Below the pieces are notes generated by a model. That model made no database searches. It was given only the letters and a program-made list of their open reading frames with translations, and was not told the origin of the DNA. Of a stretch of 64,000 nt of DNA, positions 1 to 9,136 are shown piece after piece. A program made the position numbers and the translations under genes. Origin of the DNA: Thermoanaerobacter ethanolicus JW 200 (GTDB taxonomy: Bacteria > Bacillota > Thermoanaerobacteria > Thermoanaerobacterales > Thermoanaerobacteraceae); assembly GCF_003722315.1 (NCBI RefSeq), contig NZ_CP033580.1, positions 991,001-1,055,000 of the forward strand. The letters run 5' to 3'. Position 1 is the stretch's first letter, and every line of letters starts with the position of its first letter.

Positions 1-428
1 GTACAAAAGATTTTACCGTATACAAACTTCCTGTTACAGAAAATGAGGCAAATCATCTTAGATTAAAGCCAGGAGATATCATATATAAAGTAGAAAGGGT
101 AAGGACAGCTGATGATGTGCCTGTTGTTTACTGTATAGATAGATTGCCTCAAAATATTGTAGGGGAATCTTTTACGGGATTTGAGCAATCTGTGTTTGCT
201 TATCTTGAAAGTGAGCATTCTATAACAATAACTTATGCAGTTTCCAATATAAGAGTCATAAAACATGACCCTGTAGTTGAGAAAAAACTTATGATGGATA
301 AAAATGATTCAATACTTCTTTTAGAGCAAGTCCATTACGATGAAAACAACATGCCAATCCTTTATTCTTCTAACTATTTTAACGCATCTAAATTTGATTT
401 CTATATTATACGCAAAAGGACATTATGA
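1..428 (+). CDS. GntR-family regulator, UTRA effector domain (5' truncated by window edge)
   Basis: The open frame enters from the left edge (codons in phase with position 3) and ends at the TGA at 426-428. The visible 141 residues look like the C-terminal UTRA ligand-binding domain of a HutC-type GntR repressor: VYKLPVTENEA, then GDIIYKVERVRTADDVPVVY, then the closing segment ILYSSNYFNASKFDFYI. The N-terminal winged helix lies outside the window. The cdd start codon follows 15 nt downstream on the same strand, so it probably controls or is co-transcribed with the nucleoside salvage genes. The effector cannot be read from the sequence. Confidence 0.85.
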   Translation, partial: TKDFTVYKLPVTENEANHLRLKPGDIIYKVERVRTADDVPVVYCIDRLPQNIVGESFTGFEQSVFAYLESEHSITITYAVSNIRVIKHDPVVEKKLMMDKNDSILLLEQVHYDENNMPILYSSNYFNASKFDFYIIRKRTL

Positions 429-443
429 AAGTAGGTGCATAAG

Positions 444-851
444 ATGGAATATAAAGATTATGAGAAGCTTATAGATTTAGCAAAAGAGGCGAGGGAAAGG
501 GCTTATGTGCCTTATTCCCATTTTAAAGTAGGTGCTTGTGTTCTTACTGAAAATGGCAAAACTTATCAAGGCTGCAATATTGAAAATGCTTCTTATGGTC
601 TTACAAATTGTGCAGAAAGAACAGCTCTCTTTAATGCTTATGCAAATGGAGAAAGGAAATTAAAGGCAATTGCTGTTGTTGCTGACACTGAAGGTCCTGT
701 CTCTCCTTGTGGTGCTTGTAGGCAGGTAATGATGGAACTTGGTGGAGAAGACATGGTCGTGATACTCAGCAATATGAAAGGCGATTACGCTGTTGTTACT
801 GTTAAAGACTTATTGCCAGGTGCTTTTACCTCAAAAGATTTAAGGGAATAA
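444..851 (+). CDS. cdd: Cytidine deaminase
   Basis: Hydrolytic deamination of cytidine/deoxycytidine to uridine/deoxyuridine, a cytosolic pyrimidine salvage step. 135 residues is the size of the small homotetrameric zinc class. The substrate and zinc motif is CNIENASYGLTNCAERTAL (Cys-Ala-Glu) and the second zinc pair is SPCGACRQV. The ATG at 444 is chosen because AGGTG at 433-437 sits 6 nt upstream. An in-frame GTG at 435 has no ribosome binding site. It lies between the GntR gene and deoB and fits a salvage operon feeding deoxyribose phosphate to catabolism. Confidence 0.96.
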   Translation: MEYKDYEKLIDLAKEARERAYVPYSHFKVGACVLTENGKTYQGCNIENASYGLTNCAERTALFNAYANGERKLKAIAVVADTEGPVSPCGACRQVMMELGGEDMVVILSNMKGDYAVVTVKDLLPGAFTSKDLRE

Positions 852-893
852 TGGGGAATAATACGTACACAAGTTCATAGAAGAGGTGGTAAA

Positions 894-2063
894 ATGTTCA
901 AAAGAGTCATACTAATAGTTTTAGATAGCGTCGGAGTAGGAGAATTGCCAGACGCATATAAATTTGGAGATGAGGGTTCTAATACTTTAGGTCACGTCAC
1001 AGAAAAAACAGGTATTGAACTTCCTAATATGGGAAAATTAGGTTTGGGAAATATTATACCTTTAAAAAGCGTTCCTGAAAACCCGAATGCTGTTGGCGGA
1101 TATGGCAAAATGGCTGAAAAATCAGCAGGCAAAGATACTACAACAGGCCATTGGGAGATAGCAGGACTTATTACTGAAAAGCCTTTCCCTACTTATCCCC
1201 ATGGTTTCCCTGAGGAAATTATCAAAGAGTTTGAGAAGAGGATTGGGAGAAAAGTTTTGGGAAATAAGCCTGCTTCAGGAACTGAAATAATAAAAGAATT
1301 GGGAGAAGAACATGTAAAAACAGGATATCCTATAGTTTATACTTCTGCTGATAGCGTATTTCAAGTAGCAGCCCATGAGGATGTCATACCTCTTGAAGAG
1401 CTTTATAGAATTTGTGAAATTGCCAGGGAAATACTAAAAGGAGACCATGCGGTGGGAAGAGTCATTGCAAGGCCTTTTACCGGTACTCCTGGAAATTTTG
1501 TGAGAACAGGAAATAGGAGAGATTTTTCGTTAAAGCCTTTTGAGCCTACTATATTAGATATGTTAAAAGAAGCTGGATATGAGGTTTTTGCTATAGGAAA
1601 GATTGAGGATATTTTCGCTGGACAGGGAATTACTGAAAAAAACCATACGACAAACAATGACGAGGGCATTACAGCTACTATAAAAGCGATGGATGAAATT
1701 AAAAATGGCTTGATTTTTACAAATTTAGTTGATTTTGATATGTTGTATGGCCATAGAAATGATGTTGAAGGATATGCAAAAGCTCTAACACATTTTGATA
1801 ACAGACTTCCTGAGATAATGGGAAAACTTACAAAGGAAGATTTACTAATTATAACTGCTGACCATGGGTGTGACCCTACTACACCAAGTACTGATCATTC
1901 AAGGGAGTATGTACCACTATTAGTTTATAGTCCTTCAATGAAACATGGAATAAATCTTGGAGTGAGAAGTACTTATTCAGACGTTGCAGCTACAATAGCC
2001 GAGATATTTAAAGTTGGACCTACAAAACATGGCACATCTTTCTTGAAGGAATTACCTTTATGA
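894..2063 (+). CDS. deoB: Phosphopentomutase
   Basis: Interconverts (deoxy)ribose 1-phosphate and 5-phosphate, linking nucleoside phosphorolysis to central carbon metabolism. 389 residues, normal for the bacterial alkaline-phosphatase superfamily enzyme. The N-terminal metal motif is [29 protein letters not shown] follows, and the C-terminal metal motif is [27 protein letters not shown] precedes the ATG at normal spacing. The next gene, pdp, starts 15 nt after the stop, so the two are surely co-transcribed. Confidence 0.97.
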   Translation: MFKRVILIVLDSVGVGELPDAYKFGDEGSNTLGHVTEKTGIELPNMGKLGLGNIIPLKSVPENPNAVGGYGKMAEKSAGKDTTTGHWEIAGLITEKPFPTYPHGFPEEIIKEFEKRIGRKVLGNKPASGTEIIKELGEEHVKTGYPIVYTSADSVFQVAAHEDVIPLEELYRICEIAREILKGDHAVGRVIARPFTGTPGNFVRTGNRRDFSLKPFEPTILDMLKEAGYEVFAIGKIEDIFAGQGITEKNHTTNNDEGITATIKAMDEIKNGLIFTNLVDFDMLYGHRNDVEGYAKALTHFDNRLPEIMGKLTKEDLLIITADHGCDPTTPSTDHSREYVPLLVYSPSMKHGINLGVRSTYSDVAATIAEIFKVGPTKHGTSFLKELPL

Positions 2064-2078
2064 GTGGGGGGATAATTT

Positions 2079-3374
2079 ATGCGAATGTATGACCTTATAA
2101 TGAAAAAGAGAGATGGTGGAGTTCTTACAAAAGAAGAGATTGATTTTATAATCTCTTCTTACACAAAAGATTATATTCCTGATTATCAGATGAGCGCTTT
2201 AGCAATGGCCATATATTTTAGGGGAATGACACCAGAAGAGACTGCCAATCTTACTATGGCTATGGCTTATTCTGGCGATGTGATGGATTTATCAGCGATT
2301 AAAGGAATCAAAGTGGATAAACACTCAACCGGTGGTGTAGCTGATACTACCACATTAGTACTTGCTCCTATGGTAGCAGCCTGTGGAGCTCCTGTTGCCA
2401 AAATGTCAGGAAGAGGTTTAGGGCATACTGGTGGAACGATAGACAAACTGGAGTCAATACCAGGAATGAGAGTAGAACTCAGCGAAGAAGAGTTTATTGA
2501 CAACGTAAATAAATACGGTATTGCTGTGATTGGGCAGACTAAAAATCTCACTCCTGCAGATAAAAAGTTATATGCATTAAGGGATGTTACTGCGACAGTA
2601 GATTCTATTCCGCTTATAGCGAGCTCTATAATGAGTAAAAAGATTGCTGCAGGAGCGGATGGAATAGTATTAGATGTAAAAGTTGGAAGAGGAGCTTTCA
2701 TGAAAGACTTAGAAAGTGCCAAAGCCCTTGCTAAGTTGATGGTGGATATAGGAAATTCTGTAGGGAGAAAGACTGTAGCCCACGTTACAAATATGGATTA
2801 TCCGTTAGGGCTTGCGATAGGAAATGCACTTGAGATAGTAGAAGCTGTTCAAGTATTGAAAGGTCATGGTTCTAAAGATTTATTGGAAGTATGTATGCTA
2901 CTTGGTTCTGATATGCTTCAAATTGCAGGTGTTGCAAAAGACGACAAAGAGGCGAGGGCAAAACTAAAAGAAGCACTTGATAGCGGAAAAGCCCTACAAA
3001 AATTTAAAGAATTTATAAAGGCTCAAGGTGGAGATGAAAGAGTAGTTGACGATTTATCACTTTTACCACAGGCTAAGTATATAAGACCTTGGATTGCCGA
3101 CAGGGATGTATATATAAAAGACCTGATGGCTTTAGATTTAGGCCTTGTAGCGATGAAGTTAGGAGCGGGAAGAGAGAAAAAAGAAGACAAAATAGATTTA
3201 GCAGTCGGTATAATGTTAGGTGGAAAAGTTGGAGATATAGTTAGAAAAGGTGAGCCTATTGCTACAATATATGCTAATGATGAGGGTAAAGCTGAATGGG
3301 CTTTAAATGAAATTAAAAAGTATATTCTTCTCTCTGATGAGCCTGTGGAAAGGCCAACATTAATATTTGAGTAA
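2079..3374 (+). CDS. pdp: Pyrimidine-nucleoside phosphorylase
   Basis: Phosphorolysis of thymidine, deoxyuridine and uridine to base plus pentose 1-phosphate, the substrate of DeoB next door. 431 residues with the N-terminal alpha-helical domain, the phosphate loop [37 protein letters not shown], and the C-terminal barrel-sandwich domain. The signature loop reads GGVAD where family members usually have GGVGD, a small variation. A GTGGGGGG Shine-Dalgarno stretch precedes the ATG. The gene ends the operon at a rho-independent terminator. Confidence 0.96.
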   Translation: MRMYDLIMKKRDGGVLTKEEIDFIISSYTKDYIPDYQMSALAMAIYFRGMTPEETANLTMAMAYSGDVMDLSAIKGIKVDKHSTGGVADTTTLVLAPMVAACGAPVAKMSGRGLGHTGGTIDKLESIPGMRVELSEEEFIDNVNKYGIAVIGQTKNLTPADKKLYALRDVTATVDSIPLIASSIMSKKIAAGADGIVLDVKVGRGAFMKDLESAKALAKLMVDIGNSVGRKTVAHVTNMDYPLGLAIGNALEIVEAVQVLKGHGSKDLLEVCMLLGSDMLQIAGVAKDDKEARAKLKEALDSGKALQKFKEFIKAQGGDERVVDDLSLLPQAKYIRPWIADRDVYIKDLMALDLGLVAMKLGAGREKKEDKIDLAVGIMLGGKVGDIVRKGEPIATIYANDEGKAEWALNEIKKYILLSDEPVERPTLIFE

Positions 3375-3380
3375 CAAAAA

Positions 3381-3420
3381 AGCGGTTCTTTTTAGTGTTT
3401 TGTAAGAAGAACCGCTTATT
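3381..3420 (+). terminator. Rho-independent terminator after pdp
   Basis: Perfect 10-bp stem AGCGGTTCTT (3381-3390) with AAGAACCGCT (3407-3416), loop 16 nt. It lies 6 nt after the pdp stop and closes the salvage operon. Confidence 0.8.
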
Positions 3421-3495
3421 TCTATTAAGTTTTGCTGATTTAAACCGATAAATAAATATGGAATTTTTTATTTTATCTAGAGGGGAGAAGTGCAA

Positions 3496-5142
3496 ATGGG
3501 AAAAACTATTCGAGCTCAGGTTGTGCGATCTTTTGTAATTATAGGTATTTTAACAGTTATACTTTCGGTGATTGTGAATTTAGGACTTATAAATACTATT
3601 AACAACATTGAAAAATTAAGAAAATATGTGGTAAATCAAGTCATTAACGTGTCAAATGCCCAAGTTCAAATTGCGGTATTAAGTGGCAATATTCAACAAA
3701 CTTTAAATGACTATATGAATGGCAATGCGACAAATTTTTCCGTTGGAGTTCCAATTAGTTCGATGGAGACCTACATTGCTAATATCCAAAATAGCTTAGA
3801 TGACTATAAAAATACCAAGAATTACGACTCACTTAATAAAAATTTATTGCTAATTAAAGAAGGTATTCAGAACCTAAAGAAAGCAGTAAATGAATTACCC
3901 GAAAAGTATGACTCTGTTAATGATAGCGACAAAGTAGTAACTATTACTTATTATTTGAATCATATACAAAGTGCTTTGAATGATTTTAGTTCTACATATT
4001 CCCAGGGCTTTTTACCCTATTTTAATCAAATGATAGAAAATAATAAAAGAAATTTTTACATATCACTAGGAATGAGTATTGTAATACTATTGATAATTTT
4101 AATTTATGCAGCGATAATAATAAGAAAATTAAGGAAATATGCGAAACTTATTAATTCTGAAATTATAAATGCAGAAAAGCAATCAGAAGAAGTCATGAAT
4201 TATGCGGTAAACATAAGAAACAAATCAGAAGAAAATACTATGAACATAACTTCTTCAAAACAAGGTTTAGAGGATTTAGTAAATGGAATTAACATAATTT
4301 CGGAAAATATAAATGAAGTTGCTGAGTCTATTACTAAAGTTTCAGAGACTAATGAAAATTTGTCACAAGTCTCCGATAAACTTATGAGAGATATGAATGA
4401 AGCAATGATGAAAATCAAAGAAATAGAAGAAAATGCAAACAGGCAAGGAGAAGAAGTTAAATCATTAATTGAGTCTTTACAAGAGAGCTTGGAAAACTCC
4501 AAAAATACTTCAAAACAACTAAATGAGCTAGATAAAAGAATGGGTGGTATAAAAGATATTCTTTATTCAATATCAGATATAGCTGAACAGACGAATCTTT
4601 TGGCACTTAATGCGGCAATTGAAGCAGCAAGGGCTGGAGAAAATGGAAGAGGATTTGCGGTTGTAGCAGAGGAAATAAGAAAACTTGCAGCGCAATCGAC
4701 AGAAAGTGTAGAAAGAATAGGAGAAATAATAGAATCTCTTACCCAATTTACAAGAAATACTGTGGATAATGTCATCAAAAACATTGATAATTCTACAAAA
4801 GCATCTCAGGAGGTAAATAAAGTATTAGATATATTTGAGCAGACAAAAGAAGGGTTTGACAAAGTCGCTGATATTATTAGTGAAATTTCTGTTGCAGCAG
4901 AAGAAACAGCCGTAAGTTCTAGTCAAACGCTACAAGCCATGAAAAACGTAATGTCAGCATCACAAAATATATCAGCACAGGTAGAAGAATTACTTGCCTC
5001 ATCTGAGCAGCTTCTTGCAGAGATAAATGTAGTAGATGAAAATAATTTAAAAAATCTTGAACACATAAAAGAACAAGTTGAATATGCAGAAAATCAAAAA
5101 GCTAATATGCAGAAAATTACAAGTATAGTGATGCAGTTGTAA
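3496..5142 (+). CDS. Methyl-accepting chemotaxis protein
   Basis: Membrane chemoreceptor of 548 residues. One transmembrane helix lies near residues 10-30, an extracytoplasmic helical sensor of about 150 residues follows, and a second helix lies near 190-210 ([23 protein letters not shown]). Next comes a long cytoplasmic coiled coil whose hairpin tip contains [20 protein letters not shown] and [15 protein letters not shown], the CheA/CheW contact region. The ATG at 3496 is preferred over the GTG at 3490 because AGGGGAG (3481-3487) then has an 8-nt spacing. It stands alone between two terminators or leaders. The ligand is unknown. Confidence 0.93.
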   Translation: MGKTIRAQVVRSFVIIGILTVILSVIVNLGLINTINNIEKLRKYVVNQVINVSNAQVQIAVLSGNIQQTLNDYMNGNATNFSVGVPISSMETYIANIQNSLDDYKNTKNYDSLNKNLLLIKEGIQNLKKAVNELPEKYDSVNDSDKVVTITYYLNHIQSALNDFSSTYSQGFLPYFNQMIENNKRNFYISLGMSIVILLIILIYAAIIIRKLRKYAKLINSEIINAEKQSEEVMNYAVNIRNKSEENTMNITSSKQGLEDLVNGINIISENINEVAESITKVSETNENLSQVSDKLMRDMNEAMMKIKEIEENANRQGEEVKSLIESLQESLENSKNTSKQLNELDKRMGGIKDILYSISDIAEQTNLLALNAAIEAARAGENGRGFAVVAEEIRKLAAQSTESVERIGEIIESLTQFTRNTVDNVIKNIDNSTKASQEVNKVLDIFEQTKEGFDKVADIISEISVAAEETAVSSSQTLQAMKNVMSASQNISAQVEELLASSEQLLAEINVVDENNLKNLEHIKEQVEYAENQKANMQKITSIVMQL

Positions 5143-5145
5143 TAA

Positions 5146-5174
5146 TTGACATACACTACTTCATGGTATATAAT
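5146..5174 (+). promoter_or_regulatory. Sigma-A promoter of the 5265 gene
   Basis: TTGACA (5146-5151), a 17-bp spacer and TATAAT (5169-5174), both hexamers perfect. It fires directly into the antiterminator leader that follows. Confidence 0.85.
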
Positions 5175-5184
5175 TTAGTTAAAC

Positions 5185-5247
5185 AGCGTGCGACGGGTTA
5201 CGGCATGAGCTGGTAAGGTAGCTATTACCTTGCCAGCTTTTAATTTT
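5185..5247 (+). promoter_or_regulatory. RAT-like antiterminator/terminator leader (GlcT type)
   Basis: The terminator is AGCTGG, AAGGT, loop, ACCTT, CCAGCT (5208-5238) followed by a T-rich run. Its 5' arm overlaps an upstream element (5185-5211) with the GCGTG ... GGCATGAGC skeleton. The same skeleton occurs in the leader at 7018-7081 in front of the PTS gene and in GlcT ribonucleic antiterminators. The upper RAT stem here is degenerate (no TTACTG/CAGGCA pair), so binding strength is uncertain. Mutually exclusive folding implies control by the antiterminator encoded at 9137. Confidence 0.7.
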
Positions 5248-5264
5248 GAGAGAGGAGGATTTTT

Positions 5265-6212
5265 ATGAAAAGGATTTTTGAGCTTACAATGAAAGACATT
5301 GAGAGAATGGACAAAAATACACTCATTGAAACAATCAAAACTTCCGAAGGAAGGACGGTAATGGCAGAGACTATTGTAACAGTTCCACCGCTGGTTTATG
5401 GAGTATCAAACATGGAGCTTGCAGCGGCTTTTGGCAGTGATATGATTACGTTGAATTTTTTTGATTTTCAAAAACCATTTATTTTTGGTATAGATGATGC
5501 AGGAATAAACTTTTCAGCTGGGCCTTCTGAATTACAAAAAATAGTCGAAATAGCCTCCAAAAACGCAGAAGATTTTGACTACATCAAGAGAGTTAAAAAA
5601 ATTGTTGGAAGGTTTATAGGTGTAAATATAGAGCCTGTTCCTGAAGGAGTAGAATATGTAGAGGGACGAAAATTAAATAAAGAAAATCTTTTAAAAGCTA
5701 AAGAATACGGATTTGATTATATCGTTATAACTGGGAATCCCAATACAGGGGTAAGTGTAGGCACGATAATAAAAGGAATAGAATTAGCAAAAGAGATTTT
5801 GGGCGAAAATATGATGATCATTGCCGGAAAAATGCACGGTGCTGGTTCAGGAAACATATATGAAGACAAAATTTTAAAAGATTTTGTAAAAGCAGGTGCC
5901 GACTGTATTTTGATACCAGCGCCTGGTACTGTTCCAGGAATTGATTTAAATCTTGCAAAAAGACAGATAGATTCAATACATGAAGAAGGGGCATTAGCAA
6001 TGACTACAATTGGCACCTCACAAGAAGGCTCACAAAAAAGCACAATAGAATTTATCGGGGTTCAATCAAAAATGGCGGGAGCAGACATACAGCATATAGG
6101 AGATGCAGGATATGCAGGAGTGGCACTTCCTGAAAACATAATGGCACTTTCTATTGCTATAAGAGGAGTAAGGCATACTTATAGGAGAATGGCATATTCT
6201 TTGAATAAGTAA
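5265..6212 (+). CDS. TIM-barrel-like protein of unknown function linked to PTS regulation
   Basis: 315 residues. I recognise the family only as a PTS-associated conserved protein that databases often label haloacid dehalogenase-like or DUF7916. No HAD motif (DxDGT) is present, so the HAD label looks wrong. Visible repeated beta-strand ends (GRFIGVNIEPVPEG, FDYIVITGNPNTGVS, MIIAGKMHGAGSGN, GADCILIPAPGTVPG, GADIQHIGDAGYAG) suggest a (beta/alpha)8 barrel with glycine-rich phosphate-binding loops near the C-terminus. GAGAGGAGG precedes the ATG. Its leader is a GlcT-type antitermination module, which suggests sugar-dependent expression together with the PTS gene 2 kb away. Confidence 0.75.
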   Translation: MKRIFELTMKDIERMDKNTLIETIKTSEGRTVMAETIVTVPPLVYGVSNMELAAAFGSDMITLNFFDFQKPFIFGIDDAGINFSAGPSELQKIVEIASKNAEDFDYIKRVKKIVGRFIGVNIEPVPEGVEYVEGRKLNKENLLKAKEYGFDYIVITGNPNTGVSVGTIIKGIELAKEILGENMMIIAGKMHGAGSGNIYEDKILKDFVKAGADCILIPAPGTVPGIDLNLAKRQIDSIHEEGALAMTTIGTSQEGSQKSTIEFIGVQSKMAGADIQHIGDAGYAGVALPENIMALSIAIRGVRHTYRRMAYSLNK

Positions 6213-6223
6213 TTATGGTTATA

Positions 6224-6260
6224 AAAAAAGGCCTATGATGAATTCACCATAGGCCTTTTT
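6224..6260. terminator. Bidirectional terminator
   Basis: A-tract, AGGCCTATG arm, AATT loop region, CATAGGCCT arm and T-tract. It serves the 5265 gene on plus and the convergent Uma2 gene on minus. Confidence 0.85.
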
Positions 6261-6834
6261 ACACTCTTTTGAATATGTCTTTTAAATTTATAGTGAGGTC
6301 ATCGAAGATACTCACTTTTATGCTATCATCTTCTGAGTAGGTTTTAACTATTCTGTAACGTCCATCTTCAAGGATAAACACCATAACGACTTTTTGCTCA
6401 GGTTCGACTATCCAATATTCCTTTACTCCCGCTTTTTCGTATAGATTAAATTTTTCTACCTTATCTTTTCTTGCAGTAGATGGTGATACAATTTCTACAA
6501 TTAAGTCAGGAGCTCCTTTACATCCTTCATCATCTAACTTTGATTCGTCACATACGACCACTATATCCGGTTCAACGATAGTCTTTATTTCTTTATCACT
6601 TTTTTCATTGCCAGAAGGAAACCTTACACCAAAAGGTGCACTGTATACTCTACAACTTTTATCTTTCAGATATACAGAAAAAGCAGTTAATAGTTCTCTT
6701 GAAATTTCTTGGTGAATTCTCGATGGAGGTGTCATCATAAAAGGCTGTCCATTAATTAATTCAATTCTTTCTTCCTCTGGCCACATCAAAAGGTCACCAT
6801 AAGTATATACCTTATCTTCTTTTGGCAATGGCAT
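6259..6834 (-). CDS. Uma2-family (DUF820) putative restriction-endonuclease-fold protein
   Basis: 191 residues. It carries the PD-(D/E)XK-like signature of the Uma2 family: VEPDIVVVCDESKLDDEGCKGAPDLIVEIVSPSTARKD, with the acidic pair and Glu placed as in the nuclease fold, then KFNLYEKAGVKEYWIVEP. The family is common in multiple copies in thermophiles and cyanobacteria, but its biological role is not settled. The ATG at 6834 has GGAGG upstream on the minus strand. It is a single gene with its own probable promoter, convergent with the 5265 gene. Confidence 0.88.
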   Translation of the reverse strand: MPLPKEDKVYTYGDLLMWPEEERIELINGQPFMMTPPSRIHQEISRELLTAFSVYLKDKSCRVYSAPFGVRFPSGNEKSDKEIKTIVEPDIVVVCDESKLDDEGCKGAPDLIVEIVSPSTARKDKVEKFNLYEKAGVKEYWIVEPEQKVVMVFILEDGRYRIVKTYSEDDSIKVSIFDDLTINLKDIFKRV

Positions 6835-6882
6835 TATCAGAAACCTCCAATTTAAATATATTTTTATTATTCCTTAACTTTA

Positions 6883-6910
6883 ATTATAAATTATTTTTCA
6901 AATAATTCAA
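6883..6910 (-). promoter_or_regulatory. Probable sigma-A promoter of the Uma2 gene
   Basis: On the minus strand, TTGAAT (6910-6905), a 16-bp spacer and TATAAT (6888-6883), about 50 nt upstream of the start codon. Confidence 0.45.
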
Positions 6911-6964
6911 TGAAAAACGAGGGTGCGATTTAAAGATATATGTGAAATTATCAATAATTAGTTA

Positions 6965-6993
6965 TTGACAAACTGCAAAATAGATTATATAAT
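6965..6993 (+). promoter_or_regulatory. Sigma-A promoter of the PTS operon
   Basis: TTGACA (6965-6970), a 17-bp spacer and TATAAT (6988-6993), a consensus promoter immediately before the RAT/terminator leader. Confidence 0.85.
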
Positions 6994-7008
6994 ATTCGTA
7001 AACGAATA
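6993..7008 (+). promoter_or_regulatory. Inverted repeat at the PTS transcription start (possible operator)
   Basis: TATTCG TAAA CGAATA, a perfect 6-bp dyad beginning at the last base of the -10 box and covering the expected start site. Its position fits a repressor site. No regulator can be assigned. Confidence 0.4.
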
Positions 7009-7017
7009 CTAAATTAC

Positions 7018-7081
7018 GGCGTGTTACTGCAAAAGCAGGCATGAGCCGGTCAAGGTGTTATTACCTTGCCGGCTCTTTTTG
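7018..7081 (+). promoter_or_regulatory. RAT antiterminator/terminator leader upstream of EIICB
   Basis: The RAT element is GGC GTG TTACTGC AAAA GCAGGCA TGA GCC (7018-7047). It matches the GlcT/LicT-class ribonucleic antiterminator plan, with a lower stem, two small internal loops and an upper stem. It overlaps the terminator GAGCCGG, AAGGT, loop, ACCTT, CCGGCTC (7043-7075) followed by TTTTTG. Binding of the antiterminator encoded at 9137 would stabilise the RAT and allow read-through into the EIICB gene. Confidence 0.9.
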
Positions 7082-7119
7082 TTTAAATGCCTGAAAAATA
7101 AAAATAAGGAGGTTTTTAT

Positions 7120-8520
7120 ATGAAGTGGTTAGCAAGTGTTCAAAAACTTGGTAAAGCCTTAATGCTTCCAGTTGCTGTGTTACCTGCAGCTGCGTTGCTT
7201 TTGAGGCTTGGCGCACCTGATGTTTTCAACATTCCTTTTATTATGCAAGCAGGTGCAGCGGTATTTGACAATTTACCTCTCATCTTTGCTATAGGTATTG
7301 CAATAGGTTTTGCTGATGGAGATGGTGTAGCAGCTCTTGCCGCAGCAGTTGGCTATTTTGTACTGACAAAAGGTGCGACAACTATAAACAAAGATATCAA
7401 CATGGGAGTTTTAGGCGGTATTTTAATGGGTATCATAGCCGGTTATCTGTATAACAAGTATCATGATATTAAACTTCCTGATTTCTTAGGCTTCTTTGGT
7501 GGAAAAAGATTTGTGCCTATTGTAACAGCTTTCGCGGCAATTGTGTTAGCTTTTGCAATGGGATATGTATGGCCTCCAATACAGAAGGGCATATATGCTG
7601 TAGGTGAATGGATAATTGGAGCGGGAGCACTTGGAGTATTTGTATATGGTGTACTCAATAGGCTTTTGATTCCTTTTGGACTTCATCACGTTATAAACAG
7701 TCTTGTCTGGTTTGTATTTGGTACTTTTAAAACAGCAGCTGGCAAAGTTGTAACTGGGGATTTAAACAGATTCTTTGCAGGCGACCCAACAGCAGGAACA
7801 TTTATGGCAGGGTTTTATCCTATTATGATGTTTGGGCTTCCAGCAGCAGCACTGGCTATGTTGGCGGCAGCAAAGCCAAACCAAAGAAAAGCTGTGTCTG
7901 GTGTGTTAATAAGTGCAGCTCTTACAGCATTTCTAACAGGTATTACAGAGCCTATTGAATTTTCATTTATGTTCTTGGCGCCAGTACTTTATGTAATACA
8001 CGCTCTTTTAACAGGTTTATCTCTTGCTATAACTTATGTTCTTGGTATAAAGGATGGCTTTGGCTTTTCAGCTGGTCTCATTGACTATATCTTAAGCTAT
8101 GGTATAGCTACAAAACCTCTTTTGCTCCTTCTAATAGGTATAATTTATGGTGCAATATACTATGTAATTTTCTACTATATAATAGTGAAATTCAACCTGC
8201 CAACTCCTGGCAGATTAGAAGAAGAAGCTGTTGACCAATATGCAGACATGTCAAAATCAGAACTTGGTGATATTGCTGCACAATACGTAGAAGTATTGGG
8301 TGGAGCAGAAAACATCCAGTCTTTGGAGGCTTGCATAACAAGGTTGCGCTTGACTGTGAAAGACGATACAATAATAGACGATGATAAACTTAAAAAATTA
8401 GGAGCAACAGGTGTTATGAGAATGGGCAAAAATGCATTGCAAGTAATTGTTGGTACAAAAGCTGATTTGATTGCACAAGAAATGAAAAAACACATGAAAA
8501 AAGCAGGAGGTAAAATTTAA
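7120..8520 (+). CDS. PTS glucose/N-acetylglucosamine-type EIICB component
   Basis: 466-residue membrane permease-phosphotransferase. The IIC domain (about 1-370) is strongly hydrophobic and contains the family segments LPAAALLLRLG, GLHHVINS and GITEPIEFSF. The cytoplasmic IIB domain (about 385-466) carries the phosphorylation cysteine in EACITRLRLTV. No IIA domain is fused. A separate IIA gene follows. Glucose versus GlcNAc specificity cannot be decided from sequence alone. The GlcT-type leader favours glucose, while the length without IIA resembles NagE-like proteins. AAGGAGG precedes the ATG. Confidence 0.92.
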   Translation: MKWLASVQKLGKALMLPVAVLPAAALLLRLGAPDVFNIPFIMQAGAAVFDNLPLIFAIGIAIGFADGDGVAALAAAVGYFVLTKGATTINKDINMGVLGGILMGIIAGYLYNKYHDIKLPDFLGFFGGKRFVPIVTAFAAIVLAFAMGYVWPPIQKGIYAVGEWIIGAGALGVFVYGVLNRLLIPFGLHHVINSLVWFVFGTFKTAAGKVVTGDLNRFFAGDPTAGTFMAGFYPIMMFGLPAAALAMLAAAKPNQRKAVSGVLISAALTAFLTGITEPIEFSFMFLAPVLYVIHALLTGLSLAITYVLGIKDGFGFSAGLIDYILSYGIATKPLLLLLIGIIYGAIYYVIFYYIIVKFNLPTPGRLEEEAVDQYADMSKSELGDIAAQYVEVLGGAENIQSLEACITRLRLTVKDDTIIDDDKLKKLGATGVMRMGKNALQVIVGTKADLIAQEMKKHMKKAGGKI

Positions 8521-8535
8521 GGTGAAAATGTTTTA

Positions 8536-8556
8536 GGCGGCCGTAAACTGGCCGCC
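8536..8556 (+). other. Strong intercistronic stem-loop between EIICB and EIIA
   Basis: GGCGGCC (8536-8542), loop GTAAACT, GGCCGCC (8550-8556). It has no U-tract, so it is more likely an attenuating or mRNA-stabilising hairpin than a full terminator. Confidence 0.6.
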
Positions 8557-8577
8557 ATCAAAATTATTTTAAGAAGT

Positions 8578-8607
8578 TTGAAATATATGGGTATAATAAG
8601 ATATTAT
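8578..8607 (+). promoter_or_regulatory. Possible internal promoter before EIIA
   Basis: TTGAAA (8578-8583), an 18-bp spacer and TATTAT (8602-8607). Together with the preceding hairpin it suggests partly independent expression of the EIIA and antiterminator genes. Confidence 0.4.
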
Positions 8608-8633
8608 AAAAAATACAGAAAGGGATGGTATAC

Positions 8634-9119
8634 ATGTTTAACATATTTAAAAAGAAAAAATACGTAGATATATATTCTCCTATTAATGGCAGATTATTAA
8701 AAATTGAAGATGTCCCAGACCCTGTGTTTTCTCAAAAAATGGTAGGAGATGGAGTGGCATTAGAACCTAAAGAAGGTATAGTATATTCACCGGTTAATGG
8801 CACTATTATACAATTATTCCCTACAAAACATGCTTTGGGAATAAAAACAGAAGAAGGTTTGGAGGTACTAATTCATATTGGGATGGATACAGTAGAAATG
8901 AAAGGAAATGGATTTGAAAGTTTTGTTTCCGAAGGTGAAAAAGTCAAAGTAGGAGATAAGTTGATAAAATTTGATATGGAATTGGTTAAAAAAGAACACC
9001 CATTGACATCTCCAATTATTATTACTAATATGGATATAGTGGATAAAATTGTAAAAGAACCTGATGGTGAGGAAGTAAAAGCTGGAAACACAAAGGTTAT
9101 GAGAGTATACCTCAAGTAA
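8634..9119 (+). CDS. crr: PTS EIIA-glucose-type component
   Basis: 161-residue soluble phosphocarrier that passes phosphate from HPr to the IIB cysteine of the neighbouring EIICB. The conserved core is IYSPINGRLLKIEDVPDPVF, and the two active-site histidines fall in TKHALGIKTEEGLEVLIHIGMDTV. The ATG at 8634 is preferred over the in-frame ATG at 8625 because AGGG (8621-8624) is 9 nt upstream of the former and abuts the latter. In Gram-positive bacteria this protein is mainly a phosphocarrier. Role in signalling is unproven here. Confidence 0.93.
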   Translation: MFNIFKKKKYVDIYSPINGRLLKIEDVPDPVFSQKMVGDGVALEPKEGIVYSPVNGTIIQLFPTKHALGIKTEEGLEVLIHIGMDTVEMKGNGFESFVSEGEKVKVGDKLIKFDMELVKKEHPLTSPIIITNMDIVDKIVKEPDGEEVKAGNTKVMRVYLK

Positions 9120-9136
9120 AAAGTGAGGTATTGATT

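Noticed and set aside
3415-3441. Sigma-D promoter before the first chemoreceptor (ACCGATAA at 3434)
   Set aside because: The -10 is fair but the position 15 bp upstream reads CTTA, not TAAA.
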